Origin: an uncultured Bacillota bacterium
GTDB taxonomy: Bacteria > Bacillota_I > Bacilli_A > RFN20 > CAG-449
Length of the DNA: 64,000 nt
Reading direction: 5' to 3'
Assembly: GCA_902493275.1 (NCBI GenBank)
Contig: CABUOQ010000001.1
Location: 40,788-104,787, forward strand
The translations under genes and the position numbers were made by a program. The notes under the pieces are model-generated. The model ran no database searches. It saw only the letters and a program-made list of their open reading frames with translations, and was not told where the DNA came from. Positions 9,440 through 18,904 of the stretch are shown here, one piece after another. Positions within the stretch are counted from its first letter, which is position 1. Every line of letters begins with the position of its first letter.

Positions 9440-9894
9440 TAATAATATTAAACAATAAAACTTTTTACTATGTTATTGCTTCTTTTAGAAATGTTAATAA
9501 AGTTTCTAGCAAGTGTTTTTTCAATATTGGTGAACATTTAAAATTATTAGCTTGCTGTATTGATGATTATATAACAAATAAAGGAGAATCAGCAACTAAC
9601 AAGTCTCATCGATTGATAAAAATGCGATAGAAGAAGAATCTAAATTTAATTGTTTTTATGCTGTTGCTCCAAATCGTGAAATAACTATCTATGAAATAGT
9701 AAAAATCAATTCTTCTAGATGGAAATAGAACAATCTTTTATAATATTAAAAACTGATTTTGATGCAGACCTGCTTATAAAATATCCGTGGTCATTTTGCA
9801 ATTTACTTTATTAATATATCATATTCTTGAAAGAAAATTATTTTTATTAAATGAAAACATTTATTTTACTACAAATCAAATTCTTCAACTTTAA
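9440..9894 (+). pseudogene. decayed IS1634-like transposase remnant (copy 1)
   Basis: Broken frames on the plus strand read as the C-terminal half of a DDE transposase of the IS1634 type: KTFYYVIASFR, then AIEEESKFNCFYAVAPN, YEIVKINSSRWK, KTDFDA, FTLLIYHILERKL and FTTNQIL, in the order seen in that family. Stops and frameshifts separate the pieces. The family's catalytic Glu would lie in the RWxIEESFR segment, which is disrupted here. It is inactive. Family assignment is from remembered motif order and is moderately sure. Confidence 0.7.
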
Positions 9895-9963
9895 GCAACA
9901 AACTTGATAGAAAATATTATAATTTTTCTTCTCTTAACAAACTCTTCTCTTAATTATTAAATC

Positions 9964-10016
9964 GTAGCAATATTCTCATTTACATTTCTTATATTACAAC
10001 ATATTGCTACTTTTTT
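9964..10016 (+). terminator. hairpin with T-tract at the end of repeat unit A
   Basis: GTAGCAATAT (9964-9973) pairs exactly with ATATTGCTAC (10001-10010), followed by six T. A mismatched copy lies at 14976-15032. It follows the transposase remnant on the same strand and may be the old element's terminator. Confidence 0.55.
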
Positions 10017-10107
10017 GTTCTTTATCTGAAAAAGCCAAGATATTATAAATATAAATAGAGCAAGAAAATATTTTTATCATTTGCTTTTTTATATTAAATA
10101 TTTGACC

Positions 10108-10186
10108 TTAAAGATTATCTTTAATGATTTTAATCATAAGAATGATATCTTCTTCATCTAACACTCTTTTATTAAACATTCTTTAT
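10108..10186 (-). pseudogene. stub of the 3' end of the gene at 15070-15951 (copy 2)
   Basis: Identical or nearly so to 7982-8060 (offset 2126), encoding the same LDEEDIILMIKIIKDNL tail then a stop. No start or upstream domain is present. Confidence 0.75.
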
Positions 10187-10236
10187 AATTAAAAAAATCC
10201 ATGAAAGCAAAATCATTAATTTTTTTATCACCAATC

Positions 10237-10290
10237 AAAAAAAGGATAGAATCACCAATTATTCATTAAAGGATATGATTCTTCCTTTTA
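10237..10290 (-). terminator. intrinsic terminator of the lipoprotein gene at 10374-11081
   Basis: Copy of the hairpin and T-tract at 8111-8165. The loop differs but both stem arms are kept. Confidence 0.7.
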
Positions 10291-10373
10291 TAAATTTTCT
10301 CAATTTGAATTTTGAAAATTTTTATTTAAACTATAAATAAATGTTAACACTATTTTTTATTTCATATTATTTT

Positions 10374-11081
10374 TTAATAGGTAATTTTAGAAAAAGTAAT
10401 GTATTTATTTTCATCAACATTAAAATTTATACTAGAACCATAACTTCGGATTTCATTGTCAGAGTATGCTAGAACAATTCCATTACTAGACTTGCAGTAA
10501 ATTCTAAGCGGCTCATTTTCAACCGGTGAAATAGTAAATGTATATTTCACACTACCTCTACTTTTAATTAAATCATCTGCAGTAACGATATCATTGAATG
10601 GTAATTTTTTATGATATTGTATCGCAAATTCAATATCAAAAAAATACTCAGTTTTATTTTCAAAAGAATATATCTCTTTAACATCATAAACATCTTTATA
10701 TCCGTCGATATATATGTTTCTGTACAATTTAAATTCTAATTGTTGATCTCTATCAGACCCCCAATAATCTAATAACTCGGCACTCATAAGATAATTTCCA
10801 AAATATACTTCGATATTAGGATTTAAACTGCTCTCTTTTTTCACTTTTATTCCCGTATCCCAATAATTGAAAACGGTATCTACAGGACTCTCGGTGGTAC
10901 CCCTATCGAATCCCACTTCAATATATTCATCTTGCGAACTAATCTCTGATGATAAGCTACTCACTACTTCTGTGTTTGATGATATGCTGCTTTTTTCATT
11001 AGCATAATCACACGAGGTTAATAGTGAAGAAAATAAGAATAAACAACTTACAATAATTAATGCATTAGATTTCTTTGTCAT
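10374..11081 (-). CDS. small lipoprotein, paralogue B
   Basis: A 235-residue predicted lipoprotein, sister of the product of 8261-8983. The signal peptide is nearly identical (SLLTSC, Cys at about 24), and the central block KLYRNIYIDGYK...TADDLIKS is unchanged. Residues roughly 55-100 and the last 40 are only partly alike. The start at 11081 is preceded by GGGAG. It lies 27 bases after the end of the metallopeptidase gene on the same strand and may be cotranscribed with it. Function unknown; surface exposure is inferred from the lipobox. Confidence 0.8.
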   Translation of the reverse strand: MTKKSNALIIVSCLFLFSSLLTSCDYANEKSSISSNTEVVSSLSSEISSQDEYIEVGFDRGTTESPVDTVFNYWDTGIKVKKESSLNPNIEVYFGNYLMSAELLDYWGSDRDQQLEFKLYRNIYIDGYKDVYDVKEIYSFENKTEYFFDIEFAIQYHKKLPFNDIVTADDLIKSRGSVKYTFTISPVENEPLRIYCKSSNGIVLAYSDNEIRSYGSSINFNVDENKYITFSKITY

Positions 11082-11108
11082 AATAATATTTCTCCCTATT
11101 ATATTATA

Positions 11109-13829
11109 TCAACTTTTTGTAAAAGTTATATTTATATCGTCACCTGAATCATAATCGGCAAAAGTTTCAGAAGGATCATATTGAGAAAGGACAATAAAAT
11201 AAGTAATGTCTTTATTAAAGTTTCCATAAATCTCTGCATTAGAATCATCAGAATCATCATTTTCATTAATATCATATTCAATTAAATCTGAACTACTTGG
11301 ATTAATAACATAGAGATAATTGTCAAACTCACTATTTAATTTAATTTTATAGTAACCACTTTCAGTTGGAGTCCATGTTAAAACCATAGAATTGTACTGA
11401 CATAAATATGCTTTTAAAGAATAATTTGTAACTGAATTAATATGATAAATATTTTCATATTTTGATAATGAATTATCTTCATTATTTTTAAACCCTTTTA
11501 TAGGGGTTATAGATAGTTTCGTCTTTCCGGAAGCAGTTGAACTATATAATTTTATTTTCAAGACATAAGTTTTATTGGATTCTAAATTTTTATTAATAAA
11601 TGAATTTAATTTATATCCTGAATCATCATCGTTAGCAATTAAAGTTTTTCCATCCTCTTCATACAACCACATTTTGGTATCTATTCCACCAAACGTTTGT
11701 ATTAATTTATCACCAGAATTATCAAAACTAATGTGGAAGATCCATTCTGTTCCCTGTGAAATAGCTAAGCTTTTTTCAAAATATCTTATATTATCTAATT
11801 CTAAATTGGTTTCTGCCATAGAAGGCTTAGAAAATTCATAGTAACTAGAATAATATGGACCACTCTCTATACCAAGAGTAGCATATGATTGAATCATAAC
11901 ATAATACTTTGTACCTGTTGCCATAAGTATAGAGTCCCATTCACTTTGAGTTAAAGTATATGTGTTAGTAGTTATGTTATTCTTCTTTAATATCAAATTT
12001 TTGTTTAAATCATAAAAGTTTAATGTGAATTTATTATTGCAAAAACTATATTTTACTCCATCTACAATAATACTTGTCCCTCCAACTTTCCAATTAAATG
12101 TTGGTAGTACAAAATAATTATCAGAAACATTAATTGAAATATTGTATGAGCTCAGTTTGAATCCTTCTAGCAATTTTCCTAAGTCAGAACGTGAAAAACT
12201 TAACTCACTATTATATAAAACATTAATAAAATCGTAAAAAAATTCTGGGTTGTTATCAACCATTAAGTTCCACAAATCCGTATCACTAATTGATAATTTA
12301 TCACAATCTATAGAATTGTTTGAATCCCAAAGTCTATAAAGAAAACTTTCAATAATAACTTCATCTGATTCGCCATTTATTTGATTATGAAATCCAAATG
12401 TATTAGTCATTTCCTCTAAACTTTGATCTATTCCATTATAAGAACTATATTTTACGTCTCCGACAACAGATATTTTTCTTAAGTCTTGTGGAAAAGTGCT
12501 TTGAGCAGTAATAGCAAAAAATGTAGGCCATGCCTCCTTCCAAGCAAGACCAATCGCATGAGTTTTTGCTTTCGCTAATTCTTGAGCGTCGATAATATAT
12601 TCTTCACTATTCTGTTTTGCACTAATAATATTACTGAATAAATATTGGTATAAACCATTATAAACTATAGCATGCTCACCAGAATAATTTTGTTGAAAAA
12701 AACATTTCTGTAAATGGTGGCCATATTCATGACCTATAACATCCCACGAACCATGAACGGATGGAGAGTCATTTTTTCTATAAGACTCATTGGCCAAATA
12801 AATATTTTGCTCATTATTTAAATAATAACATCCATCATTTTCTGTAGGATATACAATACCACATGTTTCTATGTAAACTCCATTGTTTAATGTTCTTGCA
12901 TACTCAGAATATCTTTCCATTGCAGAAAAAATTTGCATTGCATATCCCAAATCATCATGTTGCGCTCCAGTAAATGTTAGAGTGCCAAAGTCATAATTTG
13001 TATTAATTGAAAAATTTGTAAGTTTATTAGCACTTTCATACACATTTCCATTTTTATTTATTACTTTTACCATTAAATTTTCAGCATAAATATGTATATA
13101 GCAATCACTACTTGCTAACAAACTACTATAATTAATATTAAAATATCCAGAAGAATTAGTATAAGTAAAATATGCAAATTGATTATGACCTAAATCTAAT
13201 TTAACTTTTACCCCAATTAAAGGGTGAGAATTTAACTCATCATCCTCCCATTTTAAATATCCATAAACTCTTCCAGAGAAACTAATTTTTTGAGGCTTAT
13301 TAGTATCCATATCTTCAGACTCTGGCGTTACTCCTATATACGATGCATTATCTACATCGTTATCCATATACTTTTGACCTGGAATATTTCCTACTAATTC
13401 CCAAGCTGAATAAAGCGACAATGAAGATATGGCATATTTATTGTCTTCACTTTTTGAAGAATAAACACTTCTTTTAATTGTCTCTTCTTCCAAAGAAAAT
13501 GATATTTCTGTTTTTCCATCTTCATTAGGTAAAGTAAATTTTACATAACATCCACTTATATCTGATGATATGATATCTAAACTTATATTACCTTCAAAAT
13601 GTATTAAAGGAACAGCTTCAAAATCATAATTAATATTGCCAAAAAATGTGTTGTTATTTGAAACAGCATTCTCACCAAAATCAAATGTAATTGTATGATT
13701 GTTTCCCGTTCCTAAACTATAATTAACATTTTTAATTTCAGTTAAATTTACTAAATTTTCATTGCTTACTGACGGATGAAAAGAAATACCCAAAAAAACC
13801 AACATTAATATTAAGAACTTTTTTAACAT
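11109..13829 (-). CDS. large secreted zinc metallopeptidase
   Basis: A 906-residue exported protein. An N-terminal signal peptide (MLKKFLILMLVFLGISF) lacks a lipobox Cys. A carboxypeptidase-regulatory-like beta sandwich lies at about 184-245 (SGRVYGYL...GVKVKLDLG...SSGYFNINY). A zinc site HEYGHH is at 367-372, and EAWPTFF near 434 is a plausible source of the third ligand. Later domains are beta-rich; about 680-785 resembles the bacterial pre-peptidase C-terminal (PPC) fold (SFDNSGDKL...WLYEEDGKTLIANDDDSG). The peptidase family is not certain. No clear Shine-Dalgarno precedes the ATG. It is present in repeat unit B only. It probably degrades external protein or host glycoprotein, an inference. 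Confidence 0.8.
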   Translation of the reverse strand: MLKKFLILMLVFLGISFHPSVSNENLVNLTEIKNVNYSLGTGNNHTITFDFGENAVSNNNTFFGNINYDFEAVPLIHFEGNISLDIISSDISGCYVKFTLPNEDGKTEISFSLEEETIKRSVYSSKSEDNKYAISSLSLYSAWELVGNIPGQKYMDNDVDNASYIGVTPESEDMDTNKPQKISFSGRVYGYLKWEDDELNSHPLIGVKVKLDLGHNQFAYFTYTNSSGYFNINYSSLLASSDCYIHIYAENLMVKVINKNGNVYESANKLTNFSINTNYDFGTLTFTGAQHDDLGYAMQIFSAMERYSEYARTLNNGVYIETCGIVYPTENDGCYYLNNEQNIYLANESYRKNDSPSVHGSWDVIGHEYGHHLQKCFFQQNYSGEHAIVYNGLYQYLFSNIISAKQNSEEYIIDAQELAKAKTHAIGLAWKEAWPTFFAITAQSTFPQDLRKISVVGDVKYSSYNGIDQSLEEMTNTFGFHNQINGESDEVIIESFLYRLWDSNNSIDCDKLSISDTDLWNLMVDNNPEFFYDFINVLYNSELSFSRSDLGKLLEGFKLSSYNISINVSDNYFVLPTFNWKVGGTSIIVDGVKYSFCNNKFTLNFYDLNKNLILKKNNITTNTYTLTQSEWDSILMATGTKYYVMIQSYATLGIESGPYYSSYYEFSKPSMAETNLELDNIRYFEKSLAISQGTEWIFHISFDNSGDKLIQTFGGIDTKMWLYEEDGKTLIANDDDSGYKLNSFINKNLESNKTYVLKIKLYSSTASGKTKLSITPIKGFKNNEDNSLSKYENIYHINSVTNYSLKAYLCQYNSMVLTWTPTESGYYKIKLNSEFDNYLYVINPSSSDLIEYDINENDDSDDSNAEIYGNFNKDITYFIVLSQYDPSETFADYDSGDDINITFTKS

Positions 13830-14631
13830 ATTTTTACATCTTATACTAATAAATAATTTGAGATTGAACTATTTATTAGTAATCCTTTCTTTGAGAACAA
13901 TACTTTTAATTAATTCAATAATCAAAAATAAATTTATGTACATATATGTCAAGTACAAAAAAATTATTCTTTATGGACAAAGCTAATTAACCCACCTTAG
14001 AATTGAATATTTTATGCATTCTTTTTAATTACCCAAGTCTCTTGAATGTTCTCAAAATATCAAGAAAATAACTTAGGTTGACAAATCATTAAGAAAATAA
14101 TCTCAACCTTTCACTTAATGACAATGGTTATTTCTCTATGAAATTGAACCATTTATTTGTTAAGTTGTTTATCTTTTCTATACTCTCTTTGTCGTACAAA
14201 ATATGCTAAATATAATGCTTTGCTAGCGATTGAATATAAGACTTATATTTTTTAGATTCATTTATAAGTTTAAACTCTTTTTACTAAAGTTCTTGAATTA
14301 AAATTAAGTCGTATTCTTCACATTTTATTTATGCGACAAAAATCTTATATTTAGATATATAATACCTAAAAACAAAATTTTTAGTTGTGATATTTTTGCT
14401 TTTTCATAAACAAAAGATATTATTAATCAAATCACTTAGAAATTATCAAGTTTAATTTCAATGTTTAAATAATAGCCTAAGAGCAAAACAAAAAAATATC
14501 AATATTATCCCTAAGTTATAAGTACCCTAAACATATTTTATACTTTTCACTATTGTTTGTAAATACCGATATTTAGAGATTTCTTTTGTAGTTTGAACAT
14601 TTGATAAGGTAAGAAAATAATAATATTAAAC
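13830..14631. other. non-coding arm of repeat unit B
   Basis: No gene seen. Positions 13990-14190 and 14425-14631 match unit A (about 9040-9440). Positions 14190-14425 have no counterpart there and show no coding frame. The first 150 bases upstream of the metallopeptidase gene should hold its promoter, but no hexamer pair stands out. Confidence 0.5.
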
Positions 14632-14933
14632 AATAAAACTTTTTACTATGTTATTGCTTCTTTTAGAAATGTTAATAAAGTTTCTAGCAAGTGTTTTTTC
14701 AATATTGGTGAACATTTAAAATTATTAGCTTGCTGTATTGATGATTATATAACAAATAAAGGAGAATTAGCAAATTAAAAACTGATTTTGATGCTAGATC
14801 TGCTTATAAAATATCCGTGGTCATTTTGCAATTTGCTTTATTAATATATCGTATTCTTGAAAGAAAATTATTTTTATTAAATGAAAATATCCATTTTACT
14901 ACAAATCAAATCCTTCAACTTTAAGCAAAAAGC
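14632..14933 (+). pseudogene. decayed IS1634-like transposase remnant (copy 2)
   Basis: Matches 9440-9894 but lacks about 150 internal bases, so KTFYYVIASFR is followed soon by KTDFDARSAYK and FALLIYRILERKL. It is non-functional. The internal deletion shows that the two copies have decayed separately since the duplication. Confidence 0.68.
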
Positions 14934-15069
14934 GTAATAGAAAATATTATAATTTTTCTTCTCTTAATTATTAAATCGTAGCAATATTCTCATTTGCATT
15001 TATTATATTGCAACATGTTGCCACTTTTTTATTCTTTATCTGCAAAAGCCAAGATTATAAAACTTGTCA

Positions 15070-15951
15070 TTATAGATGTTCTTTGATGATTTTAATCATC
15101 GTATTTACATCATCTTCGTCTAACGCTGTATTAATTAATAATTGTTTAAGCGATTGTTTCTCATCAAATTCCAGTTGCGTAAGATAAAAAACAATCTCTC
15201 CGATTATCTCTGAGGAATAAAAATCAAATAAGGAATGTGGAAAAAATTTAATTTCAACCGTATTTAAAATATCAATTGCTAAGGAAATAATAGATGGAGA
15301 AACACTTGCTCGTTGAATGTAATCAACACAATCTAAATATGCTTTTCTATCTAATGGATATGCTAGCTTAATCGGATTAATTACAAGTGTCTCTTTATCA
15401 GATATTTTCACCTTAAAATTTGAATCTATCTTTTGATCGATTAAAATATATTCTAACAAAACTTTATAATCATATTTTTCATTTGAAATAAGATATTCGG
15501 AAACAACATCTAAATAGTTGCGAATATTAATTGATGAAAGGTATTTTAAAGCTTGACTAACACAATCAACATTCTGACTATATAAATCTTTTATAAGTGA
15601 TTCACGAGTGTAGTCATCTTTTTTTATTGAAAAATAATTCTTTTTGATTTCTTCTTCTAACTCGTTCATAAAATCATCAACTGTTAATGAAATAAATGGA
15701 GCCTCTTGATATTCTTTCAATACTTCTAAAGCTTGGTTTGCATCATCTTTAGCAAGATAAAAACTCACATGTTTGCCAATCAATAATACCGGTTGTACTT
15801 TTAATAAATGTTCAGCATTATTATCGATAAAATCATGTAATTTATCTTCATCAAGCATCATTATAATCACATCTAAAAGCTCAAATAGTGAGGAATCATC
15901 TTTTTTTAAGAGTAAATCTTTATATTTTTTTAATAGAACTTCATTATCCAT
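15070..15951 (-). CDS. hypothetical helical protein, 293 aa (donor of the stubs)
   Basis: A soluble, acidic, mostly helical protein with no signal peptide. Paired-helix segments (for example VLLIGKHVSFYLAKDDANQALEVLKEY) suggest TPR-like repeats, but I cannot name a family. In B. subtilis a TPR protein gene (ysoA) lies directly upstream of tig; fragments of this gene's 3' end persist beside tig, so it probably held that position before the insert arrived. The start ATG at 15951 follows the thioredoxin-like lipoprotein gene by 3 bases, so the two and tyrS form one leftward operon. Confidence 0.75.
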   Translation of the reverse strand: MDNEVLLKKYKDLLLKKDDSSLFELLDVIIMMLDEDKLHDFIDNNAEHLLKVQPVLLIGKHVSFYLAKDDANQALEVLKEYQEAPFISLTVDDFMNELEEEIKKNYFSIKKDDYTRESLIKDLYSQNVDCVSQALKYLSSINIRNYLDVVSEYLISNEKYDYKVLLEYILIDQKIDSNFKVKISDKETLVINPIKLAYPLDRKAYLDCVDYIQRASVSPSIISLAIDILNTVEIKFFPHSLFDFYSSEIIGEIVFYLTQLEFDEKQSLKQLLINTALDEDDVNTMIKIIKEHL

Positions 15952-15954
15952 TGA

Positions 15955-16923
15955 TTAATATATTTCCTTTACTTTTGCAATAAAAAAACTCAAAGTTTTC
16001 TCATGATAATATTCTCGTGCTGTCTTTTTGTCATCAGTAACATAAATTTGATTTATATAAGGGCAATCTTTATAATATGAAGAAATAACTTTCATTGATA
16101 AAACATCACCAAATTCTGAATATTCTCTTTCAAAGCCATCATTATATATTATACGGGCATCGCTTAAAGTACCATTAATGTATCTTTGCAATGTTGGGAC
16201 TACGCCGCCTCTATAACCAAGTGTTGGATTACCTTCAACTGATAGACCATATTTATTAGTAAATTGACTATAATATTCATCACTAGTAAAATATTTTGAC
16301 ATATCAAAACCATACAATACTTTTTCATTATTCTCAATGTAGTCATTAAAAAATAATTTCTTAAAGGAAGTACAATCACTACACGTTTCTAAATGGAAAT
16401 AAACATCTATATCACCATTTGATGAAATTAATTTATTTAATTCATCCTCATCATTTAACACATAAAAATTAGAAACGTTAATCTTAGAATTAATTAAATT
16501 ATTAAACGCTATCGAAGAATTAAATATCTCACTATTTTTTTCATCATCAAAGCGCTCCTTAATATTACCATTTTCATAAAGAATAAGTGTTGGAGTTACT
16601 TTATATGGTGAAAAAGAATTATCAGGAGATAATCGCTCAGCATCAACGTTTATGCCATATATTAAGCAGTGATTCTGTTTAATATATGAATTCAAAATAT
16701 TTTCAAATGAATTACAGGAAAAACAACTGGGAGAATAAATAAATAACAAAAAAGTGTCTTCATTCATTATCTTCCCTTGCAATATATCTTTTGAAATATC
16801 AGCAAAGCTCTCATTAAATGCTGATCCTTGTATTGTAATCATATCTTTATTAGGCATGATACTTCCTTGTTTACATCCAGTTAAGCACATCAAAACCAAA
16901 AATGGAATAATCTTTTTTTTCAT
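15955..16923 (-). CDS. lipoprotein with two thioredoxin-like CxxC modules
   Basis: A 322-residue lipoprotein with lipobox LTGC (Cys at 17). Two thioredoxin-like modules follow. The first, about 35-150, has the redox motif CFSC in FLLFIYSPSCFSCNSFE and a later cis-Pro-like VTPTL. The second, about 155-280, has CSDC in YFHLETCSDCTSFKK. A membrane-attached thiol oxidoreductase acting on exported proteins is the likely role. Its ATG overlaps the tyrS stop (TAATG), an unusual partner. I cannot tell whether both sites are redox active. Confidence 0.75.
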   Translation of the reverse strand: MKKKIIPFLVLMCLTGCKQGSIMPNKDMITIQGSAFNESFADISKDILQGKIMNEDTFLLFIYSPSCFSCNSFENILNSYIKQNHCLIYGINVDAERLSPDNSFSPYKVTPTLILYENGNIKERFDDEKNSEIFNSSIAFNNLINSKINVSNFYVLNDEDELNKLISSNGDIDVYFHLETCSDCTSFKKLFFNDYIENNEKVLYGFDMSKYFTSDEYYSQFTNKYGLSVEGNPTLGYRGGVVPTLQRYINGTLSDARIIYNDGFEREYSEFGDVLSMKVISSYYKDCPYINQIYVTDDKKTAREYYHEKTLSFFIAKVKEIY

Positions 16924-18158
16924 TAGAATTTTACCATTCCATATTTCTTTTTACCACGTCTAATTACGATATATTTTTCACCTATAGCCATTTGACTTGT
17001 TAAAATGACATTGCTGTCCGTAATTTTTTCACCATTAACACTAATAGCGCCACCTACAATAAATTCACGACCCTCACGCTTAGAAGAAGCAAGTTTTAAT
17101 CTTATAATAGCATCAAGCAATGTTTCATTTTCCAAAGCAGAAATGCAAGGTAAATCATTAAAGCCCATCTCAATTTCTTCTGCAGTTAGTTCTTTAATAT
17201 TGCCATCAAATAAGGCTTGTGAAATTCTTAAAGCTTGTGCATATGCTTTTTCACCATGAACGAAAGTAGTTATCTCTTTAGCTAATGTTTTTTGAGCAAG
17301 TCTTTTTTCTGGCTCATTTAAGAAATCTTTTTCGATTTGATATATATCTTCTAATGGCAAAAAAGTAAATTGCTTTAAGCGCTTAATTACTTCATTATCT
17401 GGTGTATTTATCCAGAATTGATAAAATTCGTATGGTGAAGTTTTCTCTTTGTCTAACCAAACTGATTTTCCACCTTCTGATTTACCAAATTTAGTGCCAT
17501 CAGATTTAAGTATTAATGGAATAGTCATTCCATACACTTTAGCCTCAGGACCATTCTTTTTACGGATTAATTCAATTCCAGCGGTAATATTTCCCCATTG
17601 ATCTTGACCACCAATTTGAACGTTGCAATTTTCAAATTGATATAAATGATTCCAGTCTAAAGATTGTAAAATCTGATATGAAAATTCAGTATATGAAATT
17701 CCAGATTCTAGTCTTGATTTAACTGTATCTTTATTAATCATATAATTAACATTAAATTCTTTACCATAGTCACGTAAGAAATCGATTACACTAATTTTTG
17801 AAATCCAATCATAATTATTTACAATTTTCTCAAAGCCAAAAATTTCTTTGACTTGTTTAGCTAAACATTCAGAGTTTTTCAAAGTAACACTTGGGTCGAG
17901 CATTTTTCTTTCACCTTGCATTTTTGGATCGCCGATTAAACCGGTTGCTCCTCCAACTAACAAGATTGGGTGATGACCATGATCTTTTAATCTTTTAGCC
18001 ACTAAATATGTTACTAAATGACCAACATGAAGAGAATCACCTGTAGGATCACATCCAAGATAAAATGTCACTTTATTATTTTCTAAAAAATCTCCAAAAC
18101 CTTCATCTGTGGTATCAAAGAATAAATCTCTTTGCTTTAATTCATCAATCAATCTCAT
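16923..18158 (-). CDS. tyrS: tyrosyl-tRNA synthetase
   Basis: A 411-residue TyrRS charging tRNA-Tyr. The class I HIGH motif is HVGH in CDPTGDSLHVGHL; the KMSKS equivalent is KFGKS near residue 230. The substrate loop IGGQDQWGNI is typical. A C-terminal S4 RNA-binding domain covers about 340-405 (SSKREGREFIVGGAISVNG). The ATG at 18158 has a TAGGAGG site. A Tyr T-box leader controls it. It heads an operon with the thioredoxin-like lipoprotein and the hypothetical gene at 15070. Confidence 0.98.
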   Translation of the reverse strand: MRLIDELKQRDLFFDTTDEGFGDFLENNKVTFYLGCDPTGDSLHVGHLVTYLVAKRLKDHGHHPILLVGGATGLIGDPKMQGERKMLDPSVTLKNSECLAKQVKEIFGFEKIVNNYDWISKISVIDFLRDYGKEFNVNYMINKDTVKSRLESGISYTEFSYQILQSLDWNHLYQFENCNVQIGGQDQWGNITAGIELIRKKNGPEAKVYGMTIPLILKSDGTKFGKSEGGKSVWLDKEKTSPYEFYQFWINTPDNEVIKRLKQFTFLPLEDIYQIEKDFLNEPEKRLAQKTLAKEITTFVHGEKAYAQALRISQALFDGNIKELTAEEIEMGFNDLPCISALENETLLDAIIRLKLASSKREGREFIVGGAISVNGEKITDSNVILTSQMAIGEKYIVIRRGKKKYGMVKF

Positions 18159-18177
18159 ATTATTCCTCCTAAAAAAT

Positions 18178-18383
18178 AAAAAGCGCCTTAGAAATTTCTA
18201 AGGACGCATCTAAGATACGCGGTACCACCTTAGTTCTAGCAATGCTAGCCCTCTTTAATTAAGTTTCTCCAAAGTGTATTTCATTAACTGATCAACAATG
18301 ATTTTCACCATCCATCATCTCTCTAAATTCTTAATCAGATAACTACTTATCTTTTTCATAGAAACAATCTTTCGATTAATCTT
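18178..18383 (-). promoter_or_regulatory. T-box leader of tyrS with terminator
   Basis: The T-box core TGGTACCGCG is at 18227-18218. The terminator is GCGTCCTTAGA/TCTAAGGCGC followed by T-runs at 18206-18178. A TAC triplet at 18278-18276, in a GAAATACAC context, fits the specifier loop and would read tRNA-Tyr. This leader fills the 272-base gap between tyrS and ybaK. Confidence 0.94.
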
Positions 18384-18412
18384 ATTTTAAAAGGAATTTT
18401 ATCCTTAATCAA
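18384..18412 (-). promoter_or_regulatory. promoter of tyrS
   Basis: TTGATT (18412-18407), a 17-base spacer and TAAAAT (18389-18384) lie directly before the T-box leader. Confidence 0.65.
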
Positions 18413-18430
18413 TAGATTTATTAATTAGAA

Positions 18431-18898
18431 TTAATTTTGAGTTAGGTCCGCTAAGTCAAAATTTAAAACTTTTTTTAAATCATCAATGTTAAGGGAAACT
18501 TGATAGCCGACTCTTCCTCCTGAAATAAAAATACTTTCAAACAAAATCGCACTTTCATCAATATAAGTTGGAAAGGTTTTCTTCATTAATAAAGGTGAGC
18601 ATCCTCCATGAATATATCCAGTTATCGAAAGCAAATCTTTTTGTTTAATCATCTCTATCGATTTAACATTAGCTATTTTCGCTGCCTTTTTTAGCGATAA
18701 CGTACAATTTACTGGTACGCAAAATACATAGTAATTCTTATCACTTCCTATAGTCACTAACGTTTTAAAAACTTGCTCAGGATTTTCTTTTAAAATATTT
18801 GCAATTTTTTCACCATCAGTTAGTGATGAATCATATTCATATTCTTGATGAGGAATATGATTTATATCTAAAAATCTCATTACATTTGTCTTATTCAT
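18431..18898 (-). CDS. ybaK: YbaK/EbsC-family aminoacyl-tRNA deacylase
   Basis: A 155-residue single-domain protein of the YbaK/ProX family; YbaK clears mischarged Cys-tRNA-Pro in trans. Family marks are the basic patch TLSLKKAAK (the catalytic Lys equivalent is in this helix) and the glycine loop GYIHGGCSPLLMKK. There is no Shine-Dalgarno before the ATG at 18898. Instead a promoter places the predicted mRNA start on the ATG itself. It is divergent from the M18 aminopeptidase gene. Confidence 0.93.
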   Translation of the reverse strand: MNKTNVMRFLDINHIPHQEYEYDSSLTDGEKIANILKENPEQVFKTLVTIGSDKNYYVFCVPVNCTLSLKKAAKIANVKSIEMIKQKDLLSITGYIHGGCSPLLMKKTFPTYIDESAILFESIFISGGRVGYQVSLNIDDLKKVLNFDLADLTQN

Positions 18899-18904
18899 AA
18901 TATA

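Larger units (their letters stand above)
7914..10033. repeat. repeat unit A of a large segmental duplication
   Basis: This ~2.1 kb segment is repeated in the same orientation in unit B, which begins at 10040. The match starts at 7914/10040, is almost exact for about 220 bases, and continues through a terminator, a lipoprotein gene and flanking non-coding DNA. It ends with a transposase remnant and a GTAGCAATAT hairpin. Unit A lacks the metallopeptidase gene found in unit B. Boundaries are read by eye and approximate. Confidence 0.85.
10040..15058. repeat. repeat unit B of the segmental duplication, with extra metallopeptidase gene
   Basis: The second copy of the segment starting at 7914. In order it holds the C-terminal stub, terminator, paralogous lipoprotein, a 2.7 kb metallopeptidase gene absent from unit A, the shared non-coding arm, a shorter transposase remnant and the GTAGCAATAT hairpin. 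It ends abutting the intact gene at 15070-15951. Tandem duplication followed by gain or loss of the peptidase gene is the simplest reading. Confidence 0.82.
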
